A stretch of 35,112 nucleotides of DNA from Bacteroidales bacterium (GTDB lineage: Bacteria > Bacteroidota > Bacteroidia > Bacteroidales > Marinilabiliaceae). The stretch lies in contig SFOL01000007.1 in assembly GCA_004552385.1 (NCBI GenBank), forward strand, positions 1 to 35,112, written 5' to 3'. Within the stretch, counting starts at the first letter, position 1. Each line of letters begins with the position of its first letter. The position numbers were made by a program, and so were the translations under genes. Under the pieces are notes generated by a model that was given only the letters and a program-made list of their open reading frames with translations, searched no databases and was not told the DNA's origin. Positions 1 through 7,783 of the stretch are shown here, one piece after another.

Positions 1-2400
1 AGGGCCTACCTTTTGCGAGCTCATGCGATAAGACTCAAGGAATGTGTCTTTGTCTACGCCCTCAGGGAGGAATTGCTTGACACCCTCGTAGAGACGGTTC
101 TCTATGTCAGCCTGCGCGTCAGAAGCCGTATTGTCTACACCGAAACTGGTGGCAATGCGAAGCTGGTTATTATTACCATAGGTCTTGACCTCAACCGTTG
201 TCTCATCAAAAGCTTTGAAGAGAGAGCTCTGCACGTCTACAGAAGAGACGGGTTGCTCAAAGCGCACAACAAAGACGTGACCACCCTTGAAGTCAATGCC
301 CTTGGAGAGTCCGCGGAAGCAGAGCGAGCCGATGCAGATGAGCATAGCCACGCCGTAGACTATGTAGTAAGCCTTGCGCTTACCGAGGAAGTCAATGTTG
401 ACGTTCTGAAGGAAGTTCTCGGAGAAGTTGGTGCTAAACTTCATGTCGTCATGCTTAGCAGCAAGGCGATCAATGATTATGTGGCTGAGGAAAACGGCCG
501 TGAAGAAAGAGCAGACGATACCGATCATGAGAGTGGTGGCGAAACCACGGATAGGGCCGGTACCGAAAGCGAACAGGATGACGGCAGTAAGGAACGTGGT
601 GAGGTTAGCGTCGACGATGGCGCTCATGGCGTTGGAGTAACCCACCTTAACGGCATTCTGAATGGAATGGCCGGCACGGAGCTCCTCCTTAATACGCTCA
701 TACGTGATCACATTGGCGTCGACCGCCATACCGATGGTGAGGACGATACCCGCGATGCCCGGGAGGGTTAGGACAGCTCCGAAAGACGCGAGCACACCCA
801 CGATGAAGAAAAGGTTGCAGATGAGCGCGAAGTCGGCAGTGAGGCCGGCACGCACACCATAGAAGACAACCATGTAGACAAGCACCGCGATGAACGCGAT
901 AAGGAAAGAGAGGAGACCGGACTCAATGGCCTCCTGTCCGAGAGACGGGCCGACGACTGTATCCTCAACGATGGTTGCAGGGGCGGGGAGCTTACCACTC
1001 TTGAGGACGTTGGCAAGGTCTTGCGCCTCCTCGGTGGTGAAGTTGCCGGTTATCTGGCTGTTGCCGCCAGTTATCTCAGACTGGACTGTCGGGTAGCTGT
1101 AGACGAAACCGTCGAGCACAATGGCGATGGACTTACCGAGGTTCTGCTTGGTCAGATGAGCCCACTTGCGAGCGCCGTCGCTGTTCATGCTCATAGATAC
1201 CTCATACTCGGCCTTGCCACTCTGTGAGACTTGCGAGCGCGCATTGGTGATCACGTCACCCTCGAGCGGAGCTCGGCCGTTGCTGCTTGTCTGCTTGATG
1301 GCTATGAGCTCGTAGAGAAGCTCCTTGGGGTTGCACTGTATGCCGTAGCGAGCCGCATCGACGCCCTTGATGGGCTTGACGCCCCAAAGGAGACGGAGAT
1401 CGTGGGGAAGGACGCGGCGCACCTTGTCAGAAGCGAGCATCTCCTCGACCTTGTCGCGATCTTTGGCGAAAGCGAAGCCGATGAGCGGGTTGTTACCCAT
1501 CTGCAACGGCATGAGGTAAGAGAAGAGCGAGACGTAATTGGCCTGGGAAAGGGAATCTGCGGCCACAGCGTCATCAAGGAGGGCAGCAGCCGAGTCGGCT
1601 GGCGCCGCGAGCGTGTCGGCCTGCTCCTGCGGGGCGGCCACGAGTGTACGGGTAGCATTGTTGGCCTCAACGAGTTTTGGCAGGATCTCGCTGTTGGCGT
1701 AGGTCTCCCAGAACTCAAGGCTTGCGGTGCCTTGGAGGAGCTTACGGACGCGCTGAGGGTCGGTAACACCAGGGAGCTCGATCATCACACGTCCGGCCTT
1801 CTCGAGACGCTGGATGTTAGGCTGTGTGACGCCGAAACGGTCGATACGGGTTCGGAGGACGTTGAAAGCGTTCTGGATGGCGCTCTCAGTCTCCTCGCGG
1901 AGGACTGCGACGACCTCACTGTTAGACATCTTGAGGTTGACCCTGTCTTTCATGTCGACAGTGGCGAAAATGGTGGCGAGCTGGCCGTTGGGGTTGAGCT
2001 TCTCGAACTCCTCGCGGAAGAGGGTGATAAAGTCGGACGTGGAGTTCTTCTCACGCTCAACGGCATTCTCAATGGCCTGGTTGAAGACCGGGTCGGTGTT
2101 GTGGTTGGAGATAGCCTTAACGACATCAGAAATCTTGACTTCGAGAATAAGGTTCATACCGCCCTTGAGGTCAAGGCCGAAGTTGACCTCCTTGCTCTTG
2201 CACTCCATATAGGTGAGACCGAAGTAGACGGGCTCATTGGCGATAGAGTCCAAATAGGCGGCCTCGACCTTCGGGTCTCCGGCAGAAGCCTCTTGGGCAG
2301 CGCTCTCCACATGTCGCGTGACAAACGTGAAGGACAATTGGTACAGACACACCAGCGCCAGGAGGATGGCGAATATCCGTACGGCTCCTTTGTTTTGCAT
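1..2400 (-). CDS. secDF: Protein translocase SecDF fusion (3' end cut by window edge)
   Basis: This membrane subunit uses the proton gradient to help the SecYEG channel pull exported proteins out of the inner membrane. The frame is open from the ATG at 2398-2400 to the left edge, about 800 residues. The N-terminus has one membrane segment (about residues 8-28), then the SecD signature FGLDLKGGMNLILEV, a large periplasmic P1 region, the motif LDGFVYSYP, and the SecD membrane bundle with GIAGIVLTIGMAVDANVI. It continues without a stop into SecF: a new membrane helix, then the SecF signature GIDFKGGHVFVVRF, ending at SSQKVGP at the edge. Bacteroidetes SecDF fusions are about 1000 residues, so roughly 200 C-terminal residues lie outside. 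Codon use is biased to ATC, CTC and CGT, as expected for a highly expressed gene. Confidence 0.95.
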   Translation of the reverse strand, partial: MQNKGAVRIFAILLALVCLYQLSFTFVTRHVESAAQEASAGDPKVEAAYLDSIANEPVYFGLTYMECKSKEVNFGLDLKGGMNLILEVKISDVVKAISNHNTDPVFNQAIENAVEREKNSTSDFITLFREEFEKLNPNGQLATIFATVDMKDRVNLKMSNSEVVAVLREETESAIQNAFNVLRTRIDRFGVTQPNIQRLEKAGRVMIELPGVTDPQRVRKLLQGTASLEFWETYANSEILPKLVEANNATRTLVAAPQEQADTLAAPADSAAALLDDAVAADSLSQANYVSLFSYLMPLQMGNNPLIGFAFAKDRDKVEEMLASDKVRRVLPHDLRLLWGVKPIKGVDAARYGIQCNPKELLYELIAIKQTSSNGRAPLEGDVITNARSQVSQSGKAEYEVSMSMNSDGARKWAHLTKQNLGKSIAIVLDGFVYSYPTVQSEITGGNSQITGNFTTEEAQDLANVLKSGKLPAPATIVEDTVVGPSLGQEAIESGLLSFLIAFIAVLVYMVVFYGVRAGLTADFALICNLFFIVGVLASFGAVLTLPGIAGIVLTIGMAVDANVITYERIKEELRAGHSIQNAVKVGYSNAMSAIVDANLTTFLTAVILFAFGTGPIRGFATTLMIGIVCSFFTAVFLSHIIIDRLAAKHDDMKFSTNFSENFLQNVNIDFLGKRKAYYIVYGVAMLICIGSLCFRGLSKGIDFKGGHVFVVRFEQPVSSVDVQSSLFKAFDETTVEVKTYGNNNQLRIATSFGVDNTASDAQADIENRLYEGVKQFLPEGVDKDTFLESYRMSSQKVGP

Positions 2401-2506
2401 CTTAGATTAGTTTATGTATGTGCTACTGTTTTTTGCGTGGTCAGCTACGCCATGCGGGCAGCCAGGCATCGCGCCGTAAGCCGCCGACCGGGCATAAAAT
2501 ACCGCG

Positions 2507-2514
2507 CAAAGATA
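2507..2514 (-). promoter_or_regulatory. Bacteroidetes -7 element upstream of secDF
   Basis: On the minus strand this reads TATCTTTG, an exact match to TAnnTTTG. It lies about 107 bp before the secDF ATG. I see no convincing -33 TTTG at 19-21 bp, so the assignment rests on the -7 box and its position in the obgE-secDF gap. Confidence 0.45.
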
Positions 2515-2584
2515 GTAAATCGTTTTCTTATATCTTTATTACCAATTCACAATTATTGACGATTGGCGGGAGCGTCGTGCGCTC

Positions 2585-3574
2585 TCACTTGTTCATCTCG
2601 GCCCAAAGGAGATCCTTGAGTTTGTCGACATTGATGTTGGCATGGGCGGAGAAGACGATGGACGGGACGTCAGGCGGAAGCTTCTCCTGAATCTTGCGTC
2701 TGTCCTCCTCGGTAACGAGGTCGGCTTTTGAGATGGCGAGGACTCGCTGTTTGTCAAGGAGCTGCGGGTTATACCTTCTGAGCTCATCGAGGAGGATGTC
2801 ATAGGCCGCCAAGACGTCCTCGGAGTCGGCGGGGACGAGGAAGAGCAGGATAGAGTTACGCTCAATGTGGCGCAGGAAGCGCAGTCCGAGCCCCTTGCCC
2901 TCGGCGGCGCCCTCGATTATGCCGGGGATGTCGGCCATGCAGAAGGAGCGTCCGTCGCGATAGGAGACGATGCCGAGGTTGGGCACGAGCGTCGTGAAGG
3001 GGTAGTCGGCGATCTCAGGCTTGGCGGCGGAGACTACCGAGAGGAGCGTGCTCTTGCCCGCATTGGGGAAGCCGACGAGTCCGACGTCGGCCAAGACCTT
3101 GAGTTCGAAGATGGCGGTAAGCTCAACGCCATCCTCTCCGGGCTGGGCGAAACGCGGAGTTTGGAACGTCGCGGTGCGGAAATGCCAGTTGCCCTGTCCG
3201 CCACGTCCTCCCTTGGCGAGAATCTTTTCCTCGCCGTCTTCTGTAATCTCAAAAATGACATTCCCGGAGTCGGCGTCTTTGACAACCGTTCCAAGCGGGA
3301 CCTCGATAATCTGGTCTTTGCCGTCGCGTCCGAAAGCCCTCTCTCGTCCGCCTCCTTCGCCATCCTCGGCGAAGACGTGGCGGGCGAACTTCAGGTGGAT
3401 GAGGGTCCAGAACTGCCGGCTGCCACGCACAATGACGTGTCCGCCCCGGCCGCCGTCGCCGCCATCCGGGCCGCCTTTCTCAATATATTTTACATGGCGG
3501 AGGTGTGCTGAGCCGGGGCCACCGTGCCCCGACTTACAGTATATCTTGACGTAGTCTACAAAATTTGAAGCCAC
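2585..3574 (-). CDS. obgE: GTPase Obg/CgtA
   Basis: Obg is a GTPase that binds the 50S ribosomal subunit and links its maturation to growth and stress. The protein is 329 residues. It has the glycine-rich Obg fold at about residues 1-158 (GGPDGGDGGRGG, KGGRGGQGN), then the G domain with P-loop GFPNAGKST (168-176), the G3 motif DIPG (215-218) and a G4 motif SKAD (282-285) where NKxD or TKxD is usual. It stops soon after the G domain and has no C-terminal extension. The start is GTG at 3572-3574, giving the conserved beginning MASNFVDYVKIYC. It lies downstream of the adk terminator, so it probably has its own promoter; I found no exact TAnnTTTG box. Confidence 0.95.
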   Translation of the reverse strand: MASNFVDYVKIYCKSGHGGPGSAHLRHVKYIEKGGPDGGDGGRGGHVIVRGSRQFWTLIHLKFARHVFAEDGEGGGRERAFGRDGKDQIIEVPLGTVVKDADSGNVIFEITEDGEEKILAKGGRGGQGNWHFRTATFQTPRFAQPGEDGVELTAIFELKVLADVGLVGFPNAGKSTLLSVVSAAKPEIADYPFTTLVPNLGIVSYRDGRSFCMADIPGIIEGAAEGKGLGLRFLRHIERNSILLFLVPADSEDVLAAYDILLDELRRYNPQLLDKQRVLAISKADLVTEEDRRKIQEKLPPDVPSIVFSAHANINVDKLKDLLWAEMNK

Positions 3575-3644
3575 AGCGAGTTAGGTGTTAAATGGTTGAC
3601 GGAAAGATGGATTGATGTTTTCGGGAGCCCTGTTTGCGGCTTGT

Positions 3645-3708
3645 AAAAAAACGCAATGCCCCTGTCGCCGTGGGGCACTCGGCTCCGTCGGGCGGCAGGG
3701 GTTTGCGT
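3645..3708 (-). terminator. Intrinsic terminator after adk
   Basis: An inverted repeat at 3651-3669 and 3691-3708 (arms ACGCAA-CCCCTG-CGCC and complement, with minor mismatches) is followed on the minus strand by a run of six or seven T. It lies just past the adk stop and ends the hpt-adk transcript before obgE. Confidence 0.8.
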
Positions 3709-3721
3709 GAAAGCGCTTGGC

Positions 3722-4297
3722 TTATTTGTTCTTTGAGTCGACAGCGTCGGCGATGTCGGCGAAGATGGCGTCAATGGAGCCAACGCCCTTGATGTTGACG
3801 GCTACGCCCTCCTTCTTGTAGAAGTCGAGGACGGGCTTGGTCTGCTTGTCATAGACGTCGAGACGAGCCTTGATGGTCTCCTCGTTGTCGTCAGACCTGC
3901 CGGAGGTCTTTCCGCGCTCAATGAGTCGGGTCATGAGCTCGTCGTTGGGTACCTCGAGGTTGAGGCAGACGGCGACGCTCGTCTTGTAGGAAGCGAGGAG
4001 CTCCTTAAGAGCCTGCGCCTGGGCGACAGTTCGCGGGAAGCCGTCGAAGATGACGCCGTTGACGTTTCCCATCCTGTCGAGATAAGAGTCGATCATGCCG
4101 ATAATGACGTCGTCAGGTACGAGCTCGCCCTTGTCCATGTGGCTCTTAGCGAGCGCACCGAGCTGGGTGTTGGTGCTAATCTCCTTGCGGAGGAGGTCGC
4201 CGGTGGATATGTGGGCGAGGTTATACTTCTTGATGAGGTTCTCACTCTGAGTGCCCTTGCCAGAGCCTGGGGGGCCGAAAATAACAATATTGAGCAT
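3722..4297 (-). CDS. adk: Adenylate kinase (short form)
   Basis: Adenylate kinase interconverts ATP + AMP and two ADP in the cytoplasm. The 191-residue protein has the P-loop GPPGSGKGT near the N-terminus, the AMP-binding STGDLLR and DGFPRT motifs, and the lid-region sequence RGKTSGRSDDN. The short lid lacks the zinc-finger insertion of long adenylate kinases. The frame extends upstream to 4399, but the ATG at 4295-4297 puts MLNIVIFGPPG at the start, the usual position for the family, and keeps the gene clear of hpt. It follows hpt by 34 bp, so the two purine genes are probably co-transcribed and end at the hairpin just past the adk stop. Confidence 0.95.
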   Translation of the reverse strand: MLNIVIFGPPGSGKGTQSENLIKKYNLAHISTGDLLRKEISTNTQLGALAKSHMDKGELVPDDVIIGMIDSYLDRMGNVNGVIFDGFPRTVAQAQALKELLASYKTSVAVCLNLEVPNDELMTRLIERGKTSGRSDDNEETIKARLDVYDKQTKPVLDFYKKEGVAVNIKGVGSIDAIFADIADAVDSKNK

Positions 4298-4331
4298 TTT
4301 CTGAGGGAAATTGTAAGGTAATATAAGTTTC

Positions 4332-4874
4332 TTAATTTTCAGGCACGAGAGTAAGTATCTCGGGGAGGTTTCGCCCGTAGCCGTCATAGTCGAGTCCATA
4401 GCCGACGATAAAGTCGTTAGGGATCTCGAGCCCGATGTACTCTGGCTTCTTGGGGAGCTTGCAGCTGCCCGGCTTGAAGAGGAGCGTCGCTATTCGGACA
4501 TCGGCCGCGCCTTTGGCTTCACACTGCTCTACGAGGCTCTTGATGGTCACCCCGGTGTCGACGATATCCTCGATGAGTATGACGTTGCGCCCCGTGAGGT
4601 CCTCGTTGAGGCCGATGAGCTCCTTTATTACCCCTGTCGACTGCGTGCCGCTGTATGAGGCGAGCTTGACGAACGAGATCCTGGACGGTATTGTGACCCT
4701 CTTCATCAGGTCTGAAGCGAACATAAAGGCTCCGTTGAGGACGCACAGGAAAAGAGGGTCTTTGCCATCCATGTCGGAGTTGATAGCGTCGGCCACTTTG
4801 CCGACAGCCTCGAGTATCCGGCTCTCGGGGTAGGTTGTCTCGAACGTCTTGTCGAGCACTTTCACGCGTGCCAT
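4332..4874 (-). CDS. hpt: Hypoxanthine phosphoribosyltransferase
   Basis: This salvage enzyme joins hypoxanthine or guanine to PRPP to give IMP or GMP. It is 180 residues, normal for bacterial HPRT. The PRPP-binding motif VILIEDIVDTGVT (98-110) is intact, and the active-site flap region SYSGTQSTG is present at about 73-81. It is the first gene of an hpt-adk pair and diverges from purE, with the two promoters overlapping at about 4994-5054. This arrangement places purine salvage and de novo synthesis genes on either side of one control region. Confidence 0.93.
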   Translation of the reverse strand: MARVKVLDKTFETTYPESRILEAVGKVADAINSDMDGKDPLFLCVLNGAFMFASDLMKRVTIPSRISFVKLASYSGTQSTGVIKELIGLNEDLTGRNVILIEDIVDTGVTIKSLVEQCEAKGAADVRIATLLFKPGSCKLPKKPEYIGLEIPNDFIVGYGLDYDGYGRNLPEILTLVPEN

Positions 4875-4993
4875 ATCTTGTCGAAAAGCAATTCTGTTAT
4901 CAGAAAAAAGAAACGATTGTGCACGCCCGCCAGAGGCAAGCCCATGCGCAAAGACAAAGCGCGCCAGCGCAAACCGACGGCATATACGAGGCG

Positions 4994-5023
4994 CAAAAAT
5001 ATAACTTTTTAGTCAAAATACAA
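4994..5023 (-). promoter_or_regulatory. Promoter for hpt-adk
   Basis: On the minus strand TTG (5023-5021), a 19-bp spacer and TATTTTTG (5001-4994) match the Bacteroidetes TTTG-N19-21-TAnnTTTG promoter. Its -33 box directly abuts the -33 box of the purE promoter on the other strand. The predicted leader before hpt is about 110 bp. Confidence 0.5.
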
Positions 5024-5054
5024 TTTGGTTAGTGGCAAATGACCTTTACCTTTG
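5024..5054 (+). promoter_or_regulatory. Promoter for purE
   Basis: TTTG (5024-5027), a spacer of exactly 19 bp and TACCTTTG (5047-5054) form the best Bacteroidetes-type promoter in the window. It also settles the purE start: a possible TTG start at 5052 lies inside the -7 box, so the ATG at 5109 is the real start. Confidence 0.65.
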
Positions 5055-5108
5055 CGTGAGAATAACGCCCCACCCCTCCGACCGTGGGCGGGGAAAAGAG
5101 AAAAGAAA

Positions 5109-5624
5109 ATGAAACCCGTAATCAGCATCATCATGGGCTCGACGTCGGATCTCCCCGTCATGGAGCCCGCCCTCAACTTCCTGGAGCAGCAGGAGATTCC
5201 GTTTGAGGTGAACGCCCTCTCGGCACACCGCACGCCCCATCAGGTCCTCGCATTCGCCGAGGCTGCCGCGGAGCGGGGCATCAAAGTCATCATAGCCGCC
5301 GCGGGTGGCGCGGCGCACCTGCCCGGCGTGATAGCCGCGGCGACCACCCTGCCCGTTGTCGGCGTACCTGTAAAGGCTTCAATATCAATGGACGGGTGGG
5401 ACTCCATGCTCTCAATGATACAAATGCCCCCGGGAATACCAGTAGCCACCGTGGGCCTCAATGCGGCCCAGAACGCGGCCATTCTCGCCTTGCAGATTAT
5501 CGGCACCGGCGACGCCGAGGTGGCCAAGAAGGTGGCCGCATACAAGGCCGGCCTTGAAAAGAAAATAGAAAAGGCCAACGCGGATCTGGCGCAGCGCAAA
5601 GATTGGAAATTCAAGACCAATTAA
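5109..5624 (+). CDS. purE: N5-carboxyaminoimidazole ribonucleotide mutase PurE
   Basis: PurE moves the carboxyl group of N5-CAIR to give CAIR in de novo purine synthesis. The 171-residue protein shows the class I features MGSTSDLPVM near the N-terminus, SAHRTP, AGGAAHLPGV and the glycine- and proline-rich QMPPGIPVATV segment. No purK is adjacent, so N5-CAIR synthetase must be encoded elsewhere if this is the N5-CAIR route. The gene stands alone on the plus strand, divergent from hpt-adk and convergent with lepA. A long hairpin follows the stop by about 20 bp. Confidence 0.95.
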   Translation: MKPVISIIMGSTSDLPVMEPALNFLEQQEIPFEVNALSAHRTPHQVLAFAEAAAERGIKVIIAAAGGAAHLPGVIAAATTLPVVGVPVKASISMDGWDSMLSMIQMPPGIPVATVGLNAAQNAAILALQIIGTGDAEVAKKVAAYKAGLEKKIEKANADLAQRKDWKFKTN

Positions 5625-5643
5625 CCGAGTTGACGCATAACAC

Positions 5644-5690
5644 TACGCGATCCGGGCGCGCCACCCTCTGTGGCGCGCCCGGATTGCGTA
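5644..5690 (+). terminator. Long GC-rich hairpin after purE, probable terminator
   Basis: The arms ATCCGGGCGCGCCAC (5650-5664) and its perfect complement (5670-5684) enclose a 5-base loop. The pairing continues outward for six more positions with one G-T wobble, giving a 21-bp stem. There is no T-run on either side. Its place just after purE suggests transcription termination or protection of the 3' end; this is inference. Confidence 0.55.
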
Positions 5691-5776
5691 TGTTGACATG
5701 AGACCGCGCTCGCTGGCCGCGGACACGCCTTGGTGCCAAGGCGCCACGGCATCCGCTCTCAATCCCTGACGCACAA

Positions 5777-5816
5777 GGAAAAATCCCCTGAGGCGACACA
5801 AGCGCCACAGGGGATT
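5777..5816 (-). terminator. Intrinsic terminator after lepA
   Basis: Arms AATCCCCTG (5782-5790) and CAGGGGATT (5808-5816), with an inner GGCG/CGCC pairing, are followed on the minus strand by a T-run (TTTTT, 5783-5779). It lies about 50 bp past the lepA stop. Confidence 0.75.
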
Positions 5817-5864
5817 ATGTAATTGTCGGGGGAAAGGAATCCTAAGCCAACGGAGTCCATCGAC

Positions 5865-7655
5865 TCAGTCGTCGAGTTTGAGCACGGCGAGGAAAGCCTT
5901 TTGCGGCACTTCCACCGATCCGATCTGCTTCATTCTCTTCTTACCCTCCTTCTGCTTCTCGAGGAGCTTGCGCTTACGAGAGACGTCGCCGCCGTAGCAC
6001 TTGGCGAGGACGTCCTTACGAACGGCCTTGATGGTCTCGCGGGCGATGATCTTACCTCCGATGGCGGCCTGCACAGCCACGTCGAACTGCTGGCGCGGTA
6101 TCAGCTCCTTGAGCTTTTGACACATGCGGCGGCCGATGGACTCGGCGTTGTCGATATACGTGAGAGCCGAGAGGGCGTCGACTCGCTCGCCATTGAGCAG
6201 GATGTCGGTCTTGACGAGTCGGCTGGGCCTGTACCCGATCGGGTGATAGTCAAACGACGCGTAGCCTCGGCTTATGCTTTTGAGCTTGTCATAGAAATCG
6301 AAGACTATCTCGGCGAGGGGCATGTCGAAATTGAGTTCGACTCGGTCCGACGTGATGTAGTTCTGTCCTGTCTGGACGCCTCGCTTCTGGAGGCAGAGAC
6401 GCATGATGGAGCCTATGTACTCGCTCTTGGTTATTATCTGCGCCTTGATGTAGGGCTCCTCGACGTGATCGATGACAGTGGGTTCGGGGAGCGCGGAAGG
6501 AGTGTAGACCTCAAGAACCTCGCCTTTCTTGGTGAAGGCCTTGTAGGTGACGTTGGGCACAGTCGTTATGACGCTCATGTTGAACTCGCGGTCGAGCCTC
6601 TCCTGTATTATCTCGAGGTGCAGGAGACCGAGGAAGCCGCATCGGAAACCGAAGCCGAGCGCCATGGAACTCTCGGGGGTGTAGGTGAGGCTGGCGTCGT
6701 TAAGCTGGAGCTTCTCGATGGAAGCGCGGAGCTCCTCATAGTCAGAAGAGTCGACGGGGTATATGCCTGCGAAGACCATGGGTTTGACCTCGGCGAAGCC
6801 GTCGATGGCCGCGGCGCAAGGGCGGTCGACGTGTGTGATGGTGTCACCGACCTTGACCTCGCGGCTCGTCTTGATGCCGGAGATGATGTATCCCACGTCG
6901 CCCGTCGAGAGCGTCTTCCTCGGCTCCATGTCGAGCCGGAGCACGCCCACCTCGTCGGCGTCGTACTCCTTGCCTGTTGCGACGAACTTGACGAGGTCGC
7001 CCGTTGAGATCTCACCGTTGACCACCTTGTAGTAGGCAATGATGCCGCGGAAAGAGTTGAACACGGAGTCGAAAATGAGGCACTGAAGTGGAGCCTTTGG
7101 GTCTCCGACAGGGTGTGGTATTCTGTTTACGATAGCCTCGAGGATAGCCGGGACTCCTTCGCCCGTTTTTCCGCTGGCGCGGAGGATGTCGGCTCTGTCG
7201 CATCCGATGAGGTCGATAATCTGGTCCTCGACCTCCTCGGGGTTTGCGCTGGGCATGTCGATCTTGTTGATGACCGGAATGATCTCGAGGTTGTGGTCTA
7301 TGGCCTGGTAGAGATTTGATATGGTTTGCGCCTGGATGCCTTGCGAAGCATCCACGACGAGGAGCGCGCCCTCGCACGCTGCAATGGACCGGCTGACCTC
7401 GTAGGAGAAGTCGACGTGACCAGGGGTGTCTATGAGGTTGAGAACGTACTTTTGCCCGTTGAGGACGTAGTCCATCTGGATGGCGTGGCTCTTGATGGTG
7501 ATTCCGCGCTCGCGCTCGAGGTCCATGTTGTCAAGCACCTGGGCCTGCATATCTTGCGCCTTGACCGTCTTAGTGTACTCAAGGAGCCTGTCGGCGAGTG
7601 TGCTCTTGCCGTGGTCGATATGGGCAATAATGCAGAAGTTCCTGATGTTCTCCAT
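5865..7655 (-). CDS. lepA: Elongation factor 4 (LepA)
   Basis: LepA is a ribosome-associated translational GTPase related to EF-G. The 596-residue product matches the usual length. It begins MENIRNFCIIAHIDHGKST, so the G1 motif is at the N-terminus; DTPGHVDF (G3) and NKIDMP (G4) follow. The C-terminal region has the LepA-specific positively charged stretch KCYGGDVSRKRKLLEKQKEG. The frame runs upstream to 7781, but the ATG at 7653-7655 gives the conserved start and lies 27 bp downstream of a -7 promoter box. The gene is monocistronic, with its terminator about 50 bp past the stop, and it diverges from the histidine kinase. Confidence 0.96.
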   Translation of the reverse strand: MENIRNFCIIAHIDHGKSTLADRLLEYTKTVKAQDMQAQVLDNMDLERERGITIKSHAIQMDYVLNGQKYVLNLIDTPGHVDFSYEVSRSIAACEGALLVVDASQGIQAQTISNLYQAIDHNLEIIPVINKIDMPSANPEEVEDQIIDLIGCDRADILRASGKTGEGVPAILEAIVNRIPHPVGDPKAPLQCLIFDSVFNSFRGIIAYYKVVNGEISTGDLVKFVATGKEYDADEVGVLRLDMEPRKTLSTGDVGYIISGIKTSREVKVGDTITHVDRPCAAAIDGFAEVKPMVFAGIYPVDSSDYEELRASIEKLQLNDASLTYTPESSMALGFGFRCGFLGLLHLEIIQERLDREFNMSVITTVPNVTYKAFTKKGEVLEVYTPSALPEPTVIDHVEEPYIKAQIITKSEYIGSIMRLCLQKRGVQTGQNYITSDRVELNFDMPLAEIVFDFYDKLKSISRGYASFDYHPIGYRPSRLVKTDILLNGERVDALSALTYIDNAESIGRRMCQKLKELIPRQQFDVAVQAAIGGKIIARETIKAVRKDVLAKCYGGDVSRKRKLLEKQKEGKKRMKQIGSVEVPQKAFLAVLKLDD

Positions 7656-7682
7656 TTTGTCAAGTAGAGTTTTATACGAGTG

Positions 7683-7690
7683 CAAAGATA
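7683..7690 (-). promoter_or_regulatory. -7 element for lepA
   Basis: The minus strand reads TATCTTTG, an exact TAnnTTTG box, 27 bp before the lepA ATG. A T-rich TTTTC lies near the -33 position but is not a clean TTTG. Confidence 0.5.
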
Positions 7691-7750
7691 CGTCCGAAAG
7701 TCGAGAATTGAAAATAAGTGGCACTTGGAGTGAATGTGTGCATTTTTGTT

Positions 7751-7758
7751 TAAATTTG
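7751..7758 (+). promoter_or_regulatory. -7 element for the histidine kinase gene
   Basis: TAAATTTG matches TAnnTTTG. Transcription would start at about 7765, which excludes the GTG at 7760 as the start codon and favours the ATG at 7784. A TTG at 7725-7727 is slightly too far upstream for a perfect -33 box. Confidence 0.4.
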
Positions 7759-7783
7759 TGTGAAAGGACAATCGGTAACACAA

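Noticed and set aside
1231..2559. Long open plus-strand frame of 442 codons
   Set aside because: It is antisense to secDF, whose minus-strand frame shows clear SecD motifs. The plus frame has no recognisable domain and reflects codon bias on the other strand.
5052..5108. TTG start that would lengthen PurE by 19 residues
   Set aside because: The codon sits in the -7 box of the purE promoter, and the extra residues are not PurE-like.
5644..5816. Possible CRISPR or REP-like repeat set, from three GCGCCAC occurrences
   Set aside because: The shared words are only 7 bases long, irregularly spaced and parts of separate hairpins. There are no direct repeats with spacers.
5823..7007. Open plus-strand frame of 394 codons
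   Set aside because: It lies antisense to lepA, which has all GTPase motifs. The predicted product is acidic and motif-free.
7760..7783. GTG start that would lengthen the kinase by 8 residues
   Set aside because: The transcript predicted from TAAATTTG begins near 7765, after this codon.
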